Part shown: positions 1 through 9,028 of the stretch, one piece after another
How the letters are laid out: each line of letters begins with the position of its first letter
How positions within the stretch are numbered: position 1 is the stretch's first letter
Assembly (NCBI RefSeq): GCF_000701345.1
Contig: NZ_JNIJ01000018.1
Span: 1 to 64,000 of the forward strand
Reading direction: 5' to 3'
DNA length: 64,000 bases
Source of the DNA: Bradyrhizobium sp. URHD0069
Lineage (GTDB): Bacteria; Pseudomonadota; Alphaproteobacteria; Rhizobiales; Xanthobacteraceae
Translations under genes and position numbers: made by a program
Notes under the pieces: generated by a model
Databases searched by the model: none
Told to the model about the DNA's origin: nothing
Seen by the model: only the letters and a program-made list of their open reading frames with translations

Positions 1-330
1 GTCCTGGAAGCCACGTCCGAAATGCTGACCACGTTCGGCTATCAGGTTCTTGGCGCCCGGAATGGTGCGGAGGCCATCCAGATCCTCGAGAGTGGCCAGG
101 AAATTGAACTCTTGTTCAGCGATGTCGTGCTACCAAACGGAATGAATGGCGTAGAGCTTGCCCGCGAAGCCAGACAGCGGAACAAAGATATCAAAGTCCT
201 GCTCACCTCGGGCTACGCGGGGGATGTGCTGGAACGATATCGAGCGGTGGACGAGTTTCCGATTATCGACAAACCGTTCCGCCTGACAGATCTGGCGCGG
301 CGCCTGCGGTCAATCCTGCACGAAGCGTAA
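1..330 (+). CDS. Response-regulator receiver domain, C-terminal end of a protein cut by the window edge
   Basis: The reading frame is open from base 1 and runs into a CheY-like receiver domain that ends the protein. The phosphoacceptor aspartate is in FSDVVLPNGMNG, followed by the conserved Thr/Ser region LLTSGYAG and the lysine of IDKPFR. Receivers of this type, with SGYA and KPF and nothing after the domain, usually close a hybrid histidine kinase in which the Asp takes phosphate from an internal or partner His. The N-terminal part lies outside the window, so a kinase parent is inferred and a stand-alone regulator is possible. It resembles the receiver of the CckA-like kinase at 22241-24853. 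Confidence 0.8.
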   Translation, partial: VLEATSEMLTTFGYQVLGARNGAEAIQILESGQEIELLFSDVVLPNGMNGVELAREARQRNKDIKVLLTSGYAGDVLERYRAVDEFPIIDKPFRLTDLARRLRSILHEA

Positions 331-407
331 GTTTGAAATGAGAGAGGCCGTCAACTGAGACGGCTTCGCTCGTTTCAACCGGCGTTCAATCTCGTCTTCG
401 GCCCTTA

Positions 408-854
408 TTAGTTGCACCGCATGACGTTTACGGTTTGCTCGCTGCCGTCCCGCCCAGGAACCGTTACAGTCTCGGTGGGGCAACTCGACACATACGGTCG
501 GTCAGAAGGTACGACAGACGGCGGATATCGATGTGCCCAGTCCCAGGGAACATCATAGGTATAGGTGTAACGAATATCGTTTGATATTGGCGGCGCAACA
601 CCCACCGTGGGTCCGCCATTCGATGGGAAGTCTTCCAGTGCCGGCCAGAACAGCCCTACGGGGTTTCTGTTTCTCCGGTGGTGCCGGAACGATGGAACCA
701 GGTGCGGGCGGGAAATCGAATGCCTCGATACAGACCCTCCACTACGCACCCCTTCCGACCTGGCGAACGTCTCGTTCGCGGCAAGCATAAGCGCTACTAC
801 GCTGAGAGACGCGATCAACGCCCCATACATTCTATACGTCATGGCACGTACCAC
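408..854 (-). CDS. Hypothetical exported protein (148 aa)
   Basis: The N-terminus is a signal peptide: MTYRMYGALIASLSVVALML followed by AANETFARS, with cleavage likely after FA or AR. The mature part is rich in His, Arg and Pro and ends with a short conserved-looking tail, TVTVPGRDGSEQTVNVMRC, containing two cysteines in the last 25 residues. I recognise this tail from small Bradyrhizobium exported proteins of unknown function. A second in-frame ATG lies four codons downstream. A full CtrA-type site lies about 70 bases upstream at 922-937. The function is unknown. Confidence 0.7.
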   Translation of the reverse strand: MVRAMTYRMYGALIASLSVVALMLAANETFARSEGVRSGGSVSRHSISRPHLVPSFRHHRRNRNPVGLFWPALEDFPSNGGPTVGVAPPISNDIRYTYTYDVPWDWAHRYPPSVVPSDRPYVSSCPTETVTVPGRDGSEQTVNVMRCN

Positions 855-921
855 TTCGTCGGTTACAGAGCCGCACTCCAGGGCACGCTAGGCCCGGCCT
901 TTGGTGCCCGCAAACGCATAA

Positions 922-937
922 TTAATTATTAGTTAAC
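922..937. promoter_or_regulatory. CtrA-type binding site (TTAA-N7-TTAAC)
   Basis: The sequence is TTAA, seven bases (TTATTAG), then TTAAC, an exact match to the alphaproteobacterial CtrA full site. It lies 68-83 bases upstream of the minus-strand exported protein (408-854) and about 370 bases upstream of the chemotaxis receptor (1309). The exported protein is therefore the likelier target. The surrounding bases are AT-rich, unlike the rest of the window. Regulation is inferred from the motif only. Confidence 0.5.
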
Positions 938-962
938 GTGTAAAATTAATAGAGACCATTGT

Positions 963-1178
963 TCAAAACGCCGGCATCGTGACTATCGCGAGAGGTGTCC
1001 GCACTGGATAAAGAAGAGGCACCGTGGTCCGGCCGGTGCCCAAGGTGATCACGCCGAGAAGCAGCGTCACCGCCAGCAGGGTTTCCCGTTGAGGCCGAGT
1101 TCGGGGCGCTGGCCATTCGAAAAGTAGCCAATAAGCGACATTGCGCGTCGAGAGGCCACCAACTGAGCTGCCTTCCAA
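963..1178 (-). pseudogene. Possible remnant of a Ca2+/H+ antiporter (ChaA-like) C-terminus
   Basis: The minus-strand translation includes RETLLAVTLLLGVITLGTGR followed by TT. This resembles the penultimate membrane segment of ChaA/CAX antiporters (QRE...LTxGxGRTT). The downstream part does not match the expected last helix, and I recognise nothing family-like upstream, so only about 40 residues look related. The gap between 855 and 1308 holds no other convincing gene. The assignment rests on recognising one short motif and is weak. Confidence 0.25.
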
Positions 1179-1308
1179 AGTCGCATGTCGAGAGCGTCGG
1201 TGCCGATAGCGAGATAGACTCGGCCAAGAGTATACCGGTTATCCATTTGTTAGGTGCACTGCACTAAAGACCGATTCAAGTTCAACTCAATCAAAATTTG
1301 CGCCTCAC

Positions 1309-3303
1309 ATGTTTGGATTTGCGGCCCCCATTCGCAAGCATCGCAGGTTTTTTCCGCGAGTCCGGATTGGCCTAAAAATCCAAATTGCACTGTTGGGAAT
1401 CCTTGGCGTCCTGCTTACCGGGACAATTTGCCTGGTCGGACTTGGCCTCGCCGCCAGGAATCAACTGGAGTCTGACCAAAGCATAGATTTGCGCCTGCAT
1501 GTTCTCGGGCTGTCGGCCAATTATCTGGAGGCGTACCAGATCGCGACTGAATTTTTGAGAAAGCAGGATGAAAGACTAATCGGCAAGCATGCCGGCGTTA
1601 TGGAGAGTGCCCTTGGACACTTGTCCGAGATCGAAAATCGAGTTGAAAAGCTCCAGGATGGCGATCCCCTGAAGCAAATCAGCGCGCTGCGCTCTGGACT
1701 GAACCTTTATCAGACTCGCTTTCATAATTTGTCGTCGATGCGCCGCGTGCTCGGGCTGAACGAGAATCAAGGACTTCGGGGCAAGCTTGGTTCGGCGGTT
1801 CACCAAATTGAAAGCAAGCTGGCGGAGCTCAATCAGCCTCGCTTGTCCATCTTGATGCTGATGATGCGCCGCCATGAAAAGGATTTCATCCTGCGAGGGG
1901 ACGAGAAATACGGTGATGACTTCGGCAAGCGGCGATCTGAATTTGGCGACGCGTTGGTAGCGGCGGGCTTGGCCGCGGGAGTTCAGAGTGAGCTTTTTTC
2001 ACTCATGAAATCCTACAACGACAGTTTCGTGTCCTTTATGGTCACTCAGAGTTCTCTTAACGACGAAGTGGACGACTTTGCCACGGTATTCCAGCGAAGT
2101 CGGCCGACATTAGATGCCTTAGTCAACGCGGCGGATGCCCGATACCAGTTATCAGAGGCCCGTGCCACCGAACTGCGGCAATCACTCCGTTGGACGATCG
2201 TAGGAGCAACCCTCTGTGTTGGCCTCCTTGCAATATATTTCGGCCAGCGTATTGCCAATTCGATCGCCAGAATGACGCACGCAATGCAGAGGCTCGCGTC
2301 GGGTGATTTTGGTGTCGTCCTGCCGGGATTGGGACGACGCGATGAAGTGGGTGAGATGGCCCAAGCCGTCGAGACCTTCAAAACTAAGGCGAAGCAGAGG
2401 GCCAGAGATGAGGCTGACGCCAAGGTGAGGCAGGATCTGATCGTGGCGGCGGCCCGGAAAGCCGACATGGGCAAACTGGCCGATGAATTCGAAGGCGCCG
2501 TTGGTCGAATCATCGACACGGTGTCCGCCGCATCGATGGAACTGGAAACTGCGGCCAGCACTCTAACGGCAACGGCTGAACGGTCTCAGCAGCTTACGAA
2601 TGTTGTTGCTGCAGCATCTGAAGATGCCTCGGCAAACGTGCAGTCGGTTGCTTCGGCAACCGAACAGATGTCGTCCTCGGTGAATGAAATCAGTCGCCAG
2701 GTGCAGGACTCTGCCAGGATCGCCGGCGAAGCGGTGGAGCAAGCCCAAATGACCAACAATCGCGTCAGCGAATTGTCGAAGGCAGCAAGCCGAATCGGTG
2801 ATGTGGTCAACCTGATCAACACGATTGCTGGGCAGACCAACCTTCTCGCCCTCAACGCGACCATCGAGGCTGCGCGAGCCGGCGCTGCCGGCCGCGGTTT
2901 CGCTGTCGTGGCGTCCGAGGTCAAAGCGCTTGCCGAGCAGACTGCAAAGGCCACGGGCGAGATCAGCCAACAGGTTAGTGGCATCCAGAATGCAACGCGT
3001 GAGTCGGTAATTGCGATCGAGGCGATCGGCAGCACCATTGGGCGGATGTCCGAAATCGCCTCGACTATCGCCTCGGCGGTTGAAGAGCAGGGCGCCGCGA
3101 CCCAGGCGATTTCCCACAACGTACAGCGGGCGGCGCAAGGCACCTTGCAGGTGAGTTCCAGCATTGTGGATGTGCAGCGCGGCACCAAGGAGACGGGATT
3201 GGCTTCCGATAAAGTGTTCTCCGCAGCGCAGTCCCTTTCTGGGGAAAGTTACCGTCTCAAGGCTGAGGTCGCGACATTCCTTAATTCCGTTCGCGCGCCT
3301 TGA
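1309..3303 (+). CDS. Methyl-accepting chemotaxis protein
   Basis: This is a membrane receptor that signals to CheA/CheW. The first membrane helix is around residues 24-46 and is followed by a roughly 250-residue helical periplasmic domain, the size expected of a helical bimodular sensor. The second helix is near residues 295-315 ([17 protein letters not shown]), followed by a HAMP linker and a cytoplasmic signalling domain. The signalling hairpin tip, [20 protein letters not shown], lies near residue 510. There is no C-terminal CheR-binding pentapeptide, as the protein ends FLNSVRAP. It stands alone, with no che genes beside it. The ligand cannot be predicted from sequence. The start was chosen as the first Met before the helix, and the ribosome-binding site is weak. 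Confidence 0.93.
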   Translation: MFGFAAPIRKHRRFFPRVRIGLKIQIALLGILGVLLTGTICLVGLGLAARNQLESDQSIDLRLHVLGLSANYLEAYQIATEFLRKQDERLIGKHAGVMESALGHLSEIENRVEKLQDGDPLKQISALRSGLNLYQTRFHNLSSMRRVLGLNENQGLRGKLGSAVHQIESKLAELNQPRLSILMLMMRRHEKDFILRGDEKYGDDFGKRRSEFGDALVAAGLAAGVQSELFSLMKSYNDSFVSFMVTQSSLNDEVDDFATVFQRSRPTLDALVNAADARYQLSEARATELRQSLRWTIVGATLCVGLLAIYFGQRIANSIARMTHAMQRLASGDFGVVLPGLGRRDEVGEMAQAVETFKTKAKQRARDEADAKVRQDLIVAAARKADMGKLADEFEGAVGRIIDTVSAASMELETAASTLTATAERSQQLTNVVAAASEDASANVQSVASATEQMSSSVNEISRQVQDSARIAGEAVEQAQMTNNRVSELSKAASRIGDVVNLINTIAGQTNLLALNATIEAARAGAAGRGFAVVASEVKALAEQTAKATGEISQQVSGIQNATRESVIAIEAIGSTIGRMSEIASTIASAVEEQGAATQAISHNVQRAAQGTLQVSSSIVDVQRGTKETGLASDKVFSAAQSLSGESYRLKAEVATFLNSVRAP

Positions 3304-3377
3304 GGATACCGAACCCCAAAAGCTCTTGTGCCAAGCCTTGGCGTTCATGGACCGTTGATCCCTGCGGATGAAACCAG

Positions 3378-3408
3378 CGAAAAGAAAGCCCGGCTGGCGG
3401 GCCGGGCT
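3378..3408 (-). terminator. Rho-independent terminator of the minus-strand exported protein
   Basis: The arms AGCCCGGC (3387-3394) and GCCGGGCT (3401-3408) form a stem. On the minus strand it is followed by the T-rich run TTTCTTTT. It lies about 60 bases after the stop of the gene at 3469-4035 and may also separate it from the convergent chemotaxis receptor. Confidence 0.6.
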
Positions 3409-3468
3409 CTCATTCAGTGGTTGGCGCCCGGTGTCGGTAGCCGGGTTTTGGGACCATCGAGGTTCTTA

Positions 3469-4035
3469 TCATTTGATCTCCCACGTCGTGTTATGCGGGA
3501 TGTCCATCGCAAAATAGCCGCCGGGGCCAGCCAGTGCAGGCATTGTTATACAAGCAAATGGCTCACGCCCCGTGATCCCCTTATACTTCCCGGTGCCGCC
3601 GGTGATGATATGGGTGCCACAATCCATTTTCGGCTGTGACTTATCGAGGTCGCGAGTATCAAAGGTCGAGAAAATCTTGTCGCCGTCGCTGTCGGCTAAC
3701 ACGCAGGCGCCGTCAATGTATTTCTTGTCGGCGGATGCAACGTTCAACGCTGCGCAATGTGCTGACATCTTGTCGAGCATCTTCTCTCCCTTCATGTTTT
3801 GGGTAGTCCCGACCGCCTCCAGCGTGGTGGCCGTACCGAGTCCGGCGATGTCAATGCTCATCAATGGCCGGAAAACGAAGTGCGTCACGTAGGGCGTGGT
3901 CCCCTTCTTTTCAATCGGCTGTCCTAGGACAACCGCGGGGGCAAAGGCCACGAGTGCCCCGGAAAAAAGCGCAGTTTTGACAAGTGTCATCGCGGCGGCG
4001 GGTGCCGCGATTATGCTGAGGTTGATGGGCTTCAT
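3469..4035 (-). CDS. Hypothetical exported protein (188 aa)
   Basis: The signal peptide spans about residues 1-38 (ALFSGALVAFAPAVVLGQ). The mature protein contains GLGTATTLEAVGTTQNMKGE, CVLADSDGDKIFSTFDTRD and ITGGTGKYKGITG. These short beta-strand and Gly-rich stretches recall the barrel fold seen in allene-oxide-cyclase-like and dirigent-like proteins, where GTGxYxGxTG is common. There are four cysteines. It is probably periplasmic. The ribosome-binding site GGAGGAACC lies just before the ATG. The fold is inferred from motif style, and no function can be assigned. Confidence 0.75.
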   Translation of the reverse strand: MKPINLSIIAAPAAAMTLVKTALFSGALVAFAPAVVLGQPIEKKGTTPYVTHFVFRPLMSIDIAGLGTATTLEAVGTTQNMKGEKMLDKMSAHCAALNVASADKKYIDGACVLADSDGDKIFSTFDTRDLDKSQPKMDCGTHIITGGTGKYKGITGREPFACITMPALAGPGGYFAMDIPHNTTWEIK

Positions 4036-4472
4036 TGGTTCCTCCTCGATCGAGCGGCGGCTTCAGGCCTGTGCTAAGAACTGCCGCGGACTCAGAGACG
4101 ACCTGCTTCTGCGTGATACGCCTCTGGCGTCGCGCTTCGAGCTATCGGGGTTCCCCGAAAAATATTACTGAATTCCCAAGGCCGGATGCGGCAGAAACGT
4201 TGCCGCGACTTCGCGATTCATCGGCGAAATCGATTGGAGCGCGAAGGTGTCTCGGGAGGTGTTGAAAGCACCCGCCGAGGCCTTGATCCACGTCCGATAG
4301 CTGTCAGGGACTTCAATCAATATACCCTATCCACGCTGCCAGCAAAAGCGCGAGATGCGGTGAGTGCGATGCTGGCGGCGGAAGCGTTCGCGCTGCCAAG
4401 TCAGGGTCGACGACCCGGGATTCGCTCAGGACGCTATCTTGGAATTATAGGGCGGGCCCTCCAGAGAGCTTA
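4036..4472. other. Intergenic stretch without a convincing gene
   Basis: A 110-codon plus-strand frame (4186-4518) crosses this region. It has no good ribosome-binding site, no recognisable motif, and overlaps the end of the L,D-transpeptidase gene. I see promoter-length sequence for the minus-strand gene ending at 3469 and nothing else I can support. Confidence 0.4.
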
Positions 4473-5135
4473 TCAGCTGCGGGAACCTGCGAAGGGCCGC
4501 CCCATCCATGTACTCTGACCTGGCGCCAGCACGACGACGGCCGCGCCTAACTTCACTCGATCAAAGAGATCGATGACATCCTCGTTGATCATGCGGATGC
4601 AGCCAGACGATATGGCTTGGCCAATATATTCCGGCTGGTTGGTGCCGTGGATGCGGTACAGGGTGTCCTTGTTGCCCTCGTAAAGGTAGAGCGCCCGCGC
4701 GCCCAGCGGATTGGCCGGACCTCCTCGAATGCGTGACGGGTAGGGGCCGAGCCGCGCCTGAATCTCCTGTGTCGGGATCCAATCAGGCCATTCAGCCATA
4801 CGGCCGACCGTCGCGACGCCGGCGAAGGCCAACGCTTCCTCTCCCACCGCCACGCCGTAGCGGATCGCCTTGCCTCCCGGCAGTACGTAAAAGAGATAAC
4901 GCGCGTCAGTATCGACCAGGATCGTGCCCGGCCCCTCTTTGCGCGAATAGTCGACGATATGCCGGCGGTAGGTCTCTGGAATGGTCGCCTGCGCATAAGG
5001 CGCATGAGCCAGCAACTGCCGGTCCCTTGGGGTCAAATTGGCACCCGACGACGGCGCGAGTGTCGATTGCATACAACCGCCGAGCGCGAGCCCGAACAGC
5101 CCCACGAGCAACAACGCGAGCCCGGATCTCGGCAC
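4473..5135 (-). CDS. L,D-transpeptidase (YkuD) lipoprotein
   Basis: L,D-transpeptidases of the YkuD family make 3-3 cross-links in peptidoglycan or attach proteins to it. The catalytic signature is present: HGTNQPEYIG, then SSGCIRMINEDVIDL with the nucleophile Cys179. A lipobox, LALGGC (Cys21), follows a short hydrophobic stretch, so the enzyme is probably a periplasm-facing lipoprotein. I chose the GTG at 5135 because GGGAGG lies six bases upstream and the lipobox then sits at residue 21. A longer ATG start at 5249 would add 38 non-signal-like residues. The length of 220 aa is normal for rhizobial members, which often have many copies. Confidence 0.9.
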   Translation of the reverse strand: MPRSGLALLLVGLFGLALGGCMQSTLAPSSGANLTPRDRQLLAHAPYAQATIPETYRRHIVDYSRKEGPGTILVDTDARYLFYVLPGGKAIRYGVAVGEEALAFAGVATVGRMAEWPDWIPTQEIQARLGPYPSRIRGGPANPLGARALYLYEGNKDTLYRIHGTNQPEYIGQAISSGCIRMINEDVIDLFDRVKLGAAVVVLAPGQSTWMGRPFAGSRS

Positions 5136-5175
5136 CGCCTGCCTCCCCAAAGCGTTACGCTGCTCTATTTGTTTC

Positions 5176-5391
5176 TCAAATAGTGCAGAAATCAAGGCAT
5201 GATGGGAGGCAACCCGCAATAATGGGGTCGGCGCCTGTCCATCGAGCACCGCGCTTGGTTCGCCGACCTGCGTGCACTCGACGTTTTTCCGAGCGTTGCT
5301 TCGAACGGATCATCGCGAAATAGCGGTACGCGAAGCCCACGTACGTACCAGCCAGAGCGATGACGATTGAAGCTGCCACTAGACGCCGCAC
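5176..5391 (-). CDS. Possible small membrane protein (71 aa) behind the TRAP operon
   Basis: A GTG start at 5391 is preceded by GGAGGGGAC, a good ribosome-binding site, 23 bases after the dctM stop. The N-terminus RRLVAASIVIALAGTYVGFA forms one clear membrane helix and is followed by a strongly basic tail ending in CLPSCLDFC. It could be translated with the TRAP operon upstream. I recognise no family. The alternative is a chance frame, because the C-terminal half has poor coding character. Confidence 0.35.
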   Translation of the reverse strand: MRRLVAASIVIALAGTYVGFAYRYFAMIRSKQRSEKRRVHAGRRTKRGARWTGADPIIAGCLPSCLDFCTI

Positions 5392-5414
5392 GTCCCCTCC
5401 AAATTGCTGGGTGG

Positions 5415-6797
5415 CTATTCGACGAAGCCGGCCAGTCTCGGCAGCCACAGACTGATGCTTGGGAAATAAATGCACAGCATCAAGCCGAGCACCTGCAGCG
5501 CAACGAACGGATACATGGCCGTGAACACGTCGCTCATGGTGACGCCCGGCGGCGCCGTGCCCTTCATGTAGAACAGCGTCGCCCCGAACGGCGGCGTCAT
5601 GAACGCGGTCTGCAGATTGACCGCGACCAGCGTGCCGAACCAGGTCATCAGCGCAGCGTTGCTGCCGATGTGGTCGGAGAAGTCGTACTTCAACAGGATC
5701 GGCCCGAACACCGGCAGGACGATCAGGCAGATCTCGATCCACTCGAACGGGAAGCCGAGCAGGAAGATCAGAACCATAATGAAGGTGAGCATTTCCCATT
5801 TGGTGTCGATGCCGAAAGAGGTGAGCGTCGAGATCATCAGCTCGTCGCCGCCGAGCACGCGGAACACGTAGGAGAAGCCGGTCGCGCCGAGGAAGATCAG
5901 GAACACCAGGCCGTTGGCGCGGCAGGAGGAATAGATCGCCTCGTTCATCATCTTAAAGGTCATGCGCCTGTTCAGCGCGGCGATGAACATGGAGCCGAGC
6001 ACGCCGACAGCACCGCTCTCGGTGGGCGTGGCCCAGCCGGCGAAGATCGAGCCGAGCACGATCACCAACAGCGCCGTCATGGGGAACAGGCCCCGCCAGA
6101 CGGCGTACCAGAACGCGCGGCGGGTCTGCGGCCCGTAGCCGGGCGGCAACCGGGGCGCGGCACCCGGCCTGAAGATGGCGACGAGCACGATATAGACGAG
6201 GTAGAGGCCGGAGAGCAGGAAGCCCGGCATGATGGCGGCGAGAAACAGGTTGCCTGCCGAGGTCGCCAACATCTCCGCCATCACCACCAGCATGATGGCC
6301 GGCGGAATCAGGATGCCGAGCGTTCCGGCCGAGGCGATGGTGCCGATGGCAAGCCGCTTGTCGTAGCCCGCGGCCAGCATCTGGGGCAGGGCGATCACCG
6401 ACAGCGTGATCACCGCCGCGCCGACCACGCCGATCGGCGCCGCCAGGATCGTGCCCATCACCATCACGGAGACCGCCAGCGCGCCCGGGCACCACTTGAG
6501 CAGGACCTCGGTTGCGTCCAGCATGTCCTTGGCGGAGCCCGATCGCTCCAGGATCGCGCCCATGAAGATGAACATGGGGATCGACGCCAGCACCGGATCG
6601 TTGGCGACCCCACCCCACATGCGCAGTACGATATCGGACAGGCCGATCAGGTGGAAAGTGCCGAGCCAAGCGCCCGCGACCGCAAAGACGAGCGCTAGCC
6701 CGCCCATGATGAAGGCGACCGGGTAGCCGATGAAAATGCAGAAGAACATCGACACGAACATGATCAGAGCGAGATTGTCGGCCAGCCAGTCGAGCAC
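5415..6797 (-). CDS. dctM: TRAP transporter large permease, DctM type
   Basis: This is the main membrane channel of a tripartite ATP-independent periplasmic transporter, which uses a sodium gradient to import an organic acid delivered by the binding protein. The 460 residues are almost entirely hydrophobic helices, as expected for about twelve to fourteen spans. Typical DctM stretches are visible: GYPVAFIMGGLALVFA, IPMFIFMGAILERSG, and LGFPFEWIEICLIVLPVFGP near the C-terminus. It is the last of three co-directional genes (dctP, dctQ, dctM) with a gap of 20 bases from dctQ, so it is surely one operon. Confidence 0.95.
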   Translation of the reverse strand: MLDWLADNLALIMFVSMFFCIFIGYPVAFIMGGLALVFAVAGAWLGTFHLIGLSDIVLRMWGGVANDPVLASIPMFIFMGAILERSGSAKDMLDATEVLLKWCPGALAVSVMVMGTILAAPIGVVGAAVITLSVIALPQMLAAGYDKRLAIGTIASAGTLGILIPPAIMLVVMAEMLATSAGNLFLAAIMPGFLLSGLYLVYIVLVAIFRPGAAPRLPPGYGPQTRRAFWYAVWRGLFPMTALLVIVLGSIFAGWATPTESGAVGVLGSMFIAALNRRMTFKMMNEAIYSSCRANGLVFLIFLGATGFSYVFRVLGGDELMISTLTSFGIDTKWEMLTFIMVLIFLLGFPFEWIEICLIVLPVFGPILLKYDFSDHIGSNAALMTWFGTLVAVNLQTAFMTPPFGATLFYMKGTAPPGVTMSDVFTAMYPFVALQVLGLMLCIYFPSISLWLPRLAGFVE

Positions 6798-6817
6798 GTC
6801 AGAGTCCCCCGGTTGGG

Positions 6818-7444
6818 CTAAACGTCCGTAATCACATGTCCGATTTGCAGATTGACTTCCCGCTCCGACTTTTCACCAAACAGGAAGACGATCACGCGGA
6901 GCAGTACGCTGAGGATGCCGAGCACCACCATCCACAGGCCGGCAGCGTAGACGCCCTTGATGATCCAGCGGTGGGTCAGCCCCACCGTGCTGTCGGACTG
7001 CTCGCCGAGCCGATAGGACTGCGCAACGAAATCCAGGCTGTAGTAGGCGACCAGCGCGCTGTATGGCAGCGCCAGCACGAGGCAGCCGGCGAGTTCGATC
7101 CATGCCCTGCGGCGATACGACATCCTCTCGGTGAACGTATCGACGCGCGGATGCGCGTTGATCGTGTAGCAGTAGCCCATCCAAAGCGAGAAGATCGCGG
7201 CGTGGAAGTGCCATTCCAGCTCTTGCAGCCTGGTGTACGGCAGCTGCATGCCGAACTTGCGCGCGACGACATCGAACGTGGTCACGCACGCCATGATGAC
7301 GAGCAGCCAACCGGACGCCAGGGCAACAACCTCGAGCACCCGCCGCATATTCTCGGCCAGCTTCAGCAACGCATTCATCGCGACAAAGTCCTCTCGCCCG
7401 CACGCCGCATCGGAATTGAGATGCACGAGCGGTTGATCCGTCAT
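6818..7444 (-). CDS. dctQ: TRAP transporter small permease, DctQ type
   Basis: This is the small four-helix membrane subunit that pairs with DctM. Family features are the early helix ASGWLLVIMACVTTFDVVARK, the amphipathic segment LPYTRLQELEWHFHAAIFSL and two later helices. I chose the ATG at 7444 (208 aa). A second start at 7378 (186 aa) has a better ribosome-binding site, GAGAGGA, and is equally possible. The longer frame extending to 7852 runs into the end of dctP and is not credible. Confidence 0.88.
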   Translation of the reverse strand: MTDQPLVHLNSDAACGREDFVAMNALLKLAENMRRVLEVVALASGWLLVIMACVTTFDVVARKFGMQLPYTRLQELEWHFHAAIFSLWMGYCYTINAHPRVDTFTERMSYRRRAWIELAGCLVLALPYSALVAYYSLDFVAQSYRLGEQSDSTVGLTHRWIIKGVYAAGLWMVVLGILSVLLRVIVFLFGEKSEREVNLQIGHVITDV

Positions 7445-7533
7445 CGGGCTGTTCGGCTGATCCCTCACCGGCCGGCGAGACGACCTCCGGGGCAGGAACC
7501 GGCGCAGCCGCTCGCTGCACCGGCTGCCTCCGC

Positions 7534-8607
7534 TCAATCCTTCTGGTAGGTGGCTTTCATCGTCTGCGACACGCCCCAAACCGAGAACTTCTTGCGGTAG
7601 TCCAGGTAGTGGTCGGCGACCTTCTTGAACAGCGGGTCCTTGGCCGATTCCTCTGCCAGCACTTCCAGCCAAGCCTTCTCCAGCGTGGCCAGATCTTGGT
7701 CGCTCCAGCGCTTGATCTGAACCTTGTGCTTGTCGCGCATCTCGGCCATCGCCGCGAACTGGGAGTGGTCGCTCTCGACGTACATGTGCATGATGGATTC
7801 GCCGAGGGCGATCTCGATAATCGCCTTGTTCTGATCCGACAGCGCCTCCCACGCCGTCTTGTTGATCAGAAGCTCGCCCACCGAGGTCTGCTGATGCCAG
7901 CCTGGGAAATAGTTGAACTTGGCGATCTGATGGAAGCCCAATTTGGTGTCCATCGTCGGCATCGAGAACTCGGTCGCCTCGATCACGCCGCGCTCCAGCG
8001 CAGGATAGATGTCAGCCGCCGCCAGCAGCTGGGTGGAGACGCCGAGCTTCTGCATCACCTGTGCGCCAAGGCCGAAGAACCGCATCTTCACCCCCTTCAG
8101 TTCCTCGACCGACTTGATCTCGTTGCGGAACCAGCCGGAGGTCTCGGGCGCGATGGCGCCGGCATCGATCGCAATCAAGCCGTGCTTGGCGTAAATCTCA
8201 TTGCGCAACTCGTTGCCGCCGCCGAACCACTTCCAGCCGAGGAACTCGCCGATGGGCGGGCCGAACGGCACGGTGGTGAAGAAGGCGAGCGCGGGGTACT
8301 TGCCCGTGTGGTAGCCTGGCGTCGTCCAGCACGATTCGATCGAGCCCTTGGACACCGCGTCGAAGCACTCCAGCGGCGGGATCAACGCGCCGGGCTCGTA
8401 GAACTTGATCTCCAATTTGCCGCCCGACAACCGCTCGACATTCTTTGAGAAGCGCACGCCCGAGGTGCCGAGGTGTGGCAGCTGGCTGCCCCACGCGCTC
8501 TGCATCTTCCAGCGGACTTTGTCCTGCGCGTTCGCAACTGTGGTCACCGCCGTGAGCGCCAAGGCGGATAGCCCCACGAATCCCATTAACAGTGTGGATT
8601 TCATCAT
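7534..8607 (-). CDS. dctP: TRAP transporter substrate-binding protein, DctP/TakP-like
   Basis: This is the periplasmic binding protein of the TRAP system. A signal peptide ends in TTVANA at about residue 27, and the mature protein begins QDKVRWKMQSAWGSQLPHLG, the usual DctP opening. Internal landmarks are GALIPPLECFDAVSKGSIES, ALERGVIEATEFSMP and MDTKLGFHQIAKFNYFPGW. The TEF/GWHQQ segment resembles the 2-oxo-acid/mannitol-type (TakP) branch rather than the sialic-acid branch, which is an inference. It is first in the operon, and the promoter should lie in 8608-8800. The ribosome-binding site AAGGAGCTGC is close to the start. Confidence 0.93.
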   Translation of the reverse strand: MMKSTLLMGFVGLSALALTAVTTVANAQDKVRWKMQSAWGSQLPHLGTSGVRFSKNVERLSGGKLEIKFYEPGALIPPLECFDAVSKGSIESCWTTPGYHTGKYPALAFFTTVPFGPPIGEFLGWKWFGGGNELRNEIYAKHGLIAIDAGAIAPETSGWFRNEIKSVEELKGVKMRFFGLGAQVMQKLGVSTQLLAAADIYPALERGVIEATEFSMPTMDTKLGFHQIAKFNYFPGWHQQTSVGELLINKTAWEALSDQNKAIIEIALGESIMHMYVESDHSQFAAMAEMRDKHKVQIKRWSDQDLATLEKAWLEVLAEESAKDPLFKKVADHYLDYRKKFSVWGVSQTMKATYQKD

Positions 8608-9028
8608 CTTGCAGCTCCTTCCTTGGTTGCTCGTAATGCCGAAGCCCGCAGCTCACACGGCCGCAATGGTTGCTCGACGGTAAGTTTGTTGACGTGGTTG
8701 CGCAGAGCGGGTTGATGGCCGGCTCGAGCCAAGCACTTTGCAATGACGTTCCCCATGTTCACCTCGTACCGCTCGCTCGTTGCGGTCAAAGTAAGCATTT
8801 TCGCGTGCGGGGGCGCACGGCGAGTGCTCGGTGGGAGACCGGCACAAAAGGATTGTCGGTTCTACTGAGAGTGCGATGCCCGCCGACGGCATTCCCGGCT
8901 GCCCATTCGCCTCGAACGGAGACGTCGGCACGTCCCGTCTCGAAGGGCTGCTCTAAAGAAGACTACACGATCCCACGCTTATCCAAAAGGCCTCATATTG
9001 GCCGGGGCCGATTACTCGGCGTCATCGC
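8608..9028. other. Intergenic region upstream of dctP
   Basis: These 421 bases lie between the dctP start and the acyl-CoA synthetase/LivF remnant. They should hold the TRAP operon promoter. I see no recognisable gene and no clear operator. Long frames on both strands look like chance open frames of GC-rich DNA. Confidence 0.4.

Noticed and set aside
4186..4518. 110-codon plus-strand frame upstream of the L,D-transpeptidase
   Set aside because: No ribosome-binding site, no recognisable motif, and it overlaps the C-terminus of a well-supported gene.
5367..6698. 443-codon plus-strand frame opposite dctM
   Set aside because: The translation is a His/Arg/Glu-rich shadow of the minus-strand permease, which has clear family motifs.
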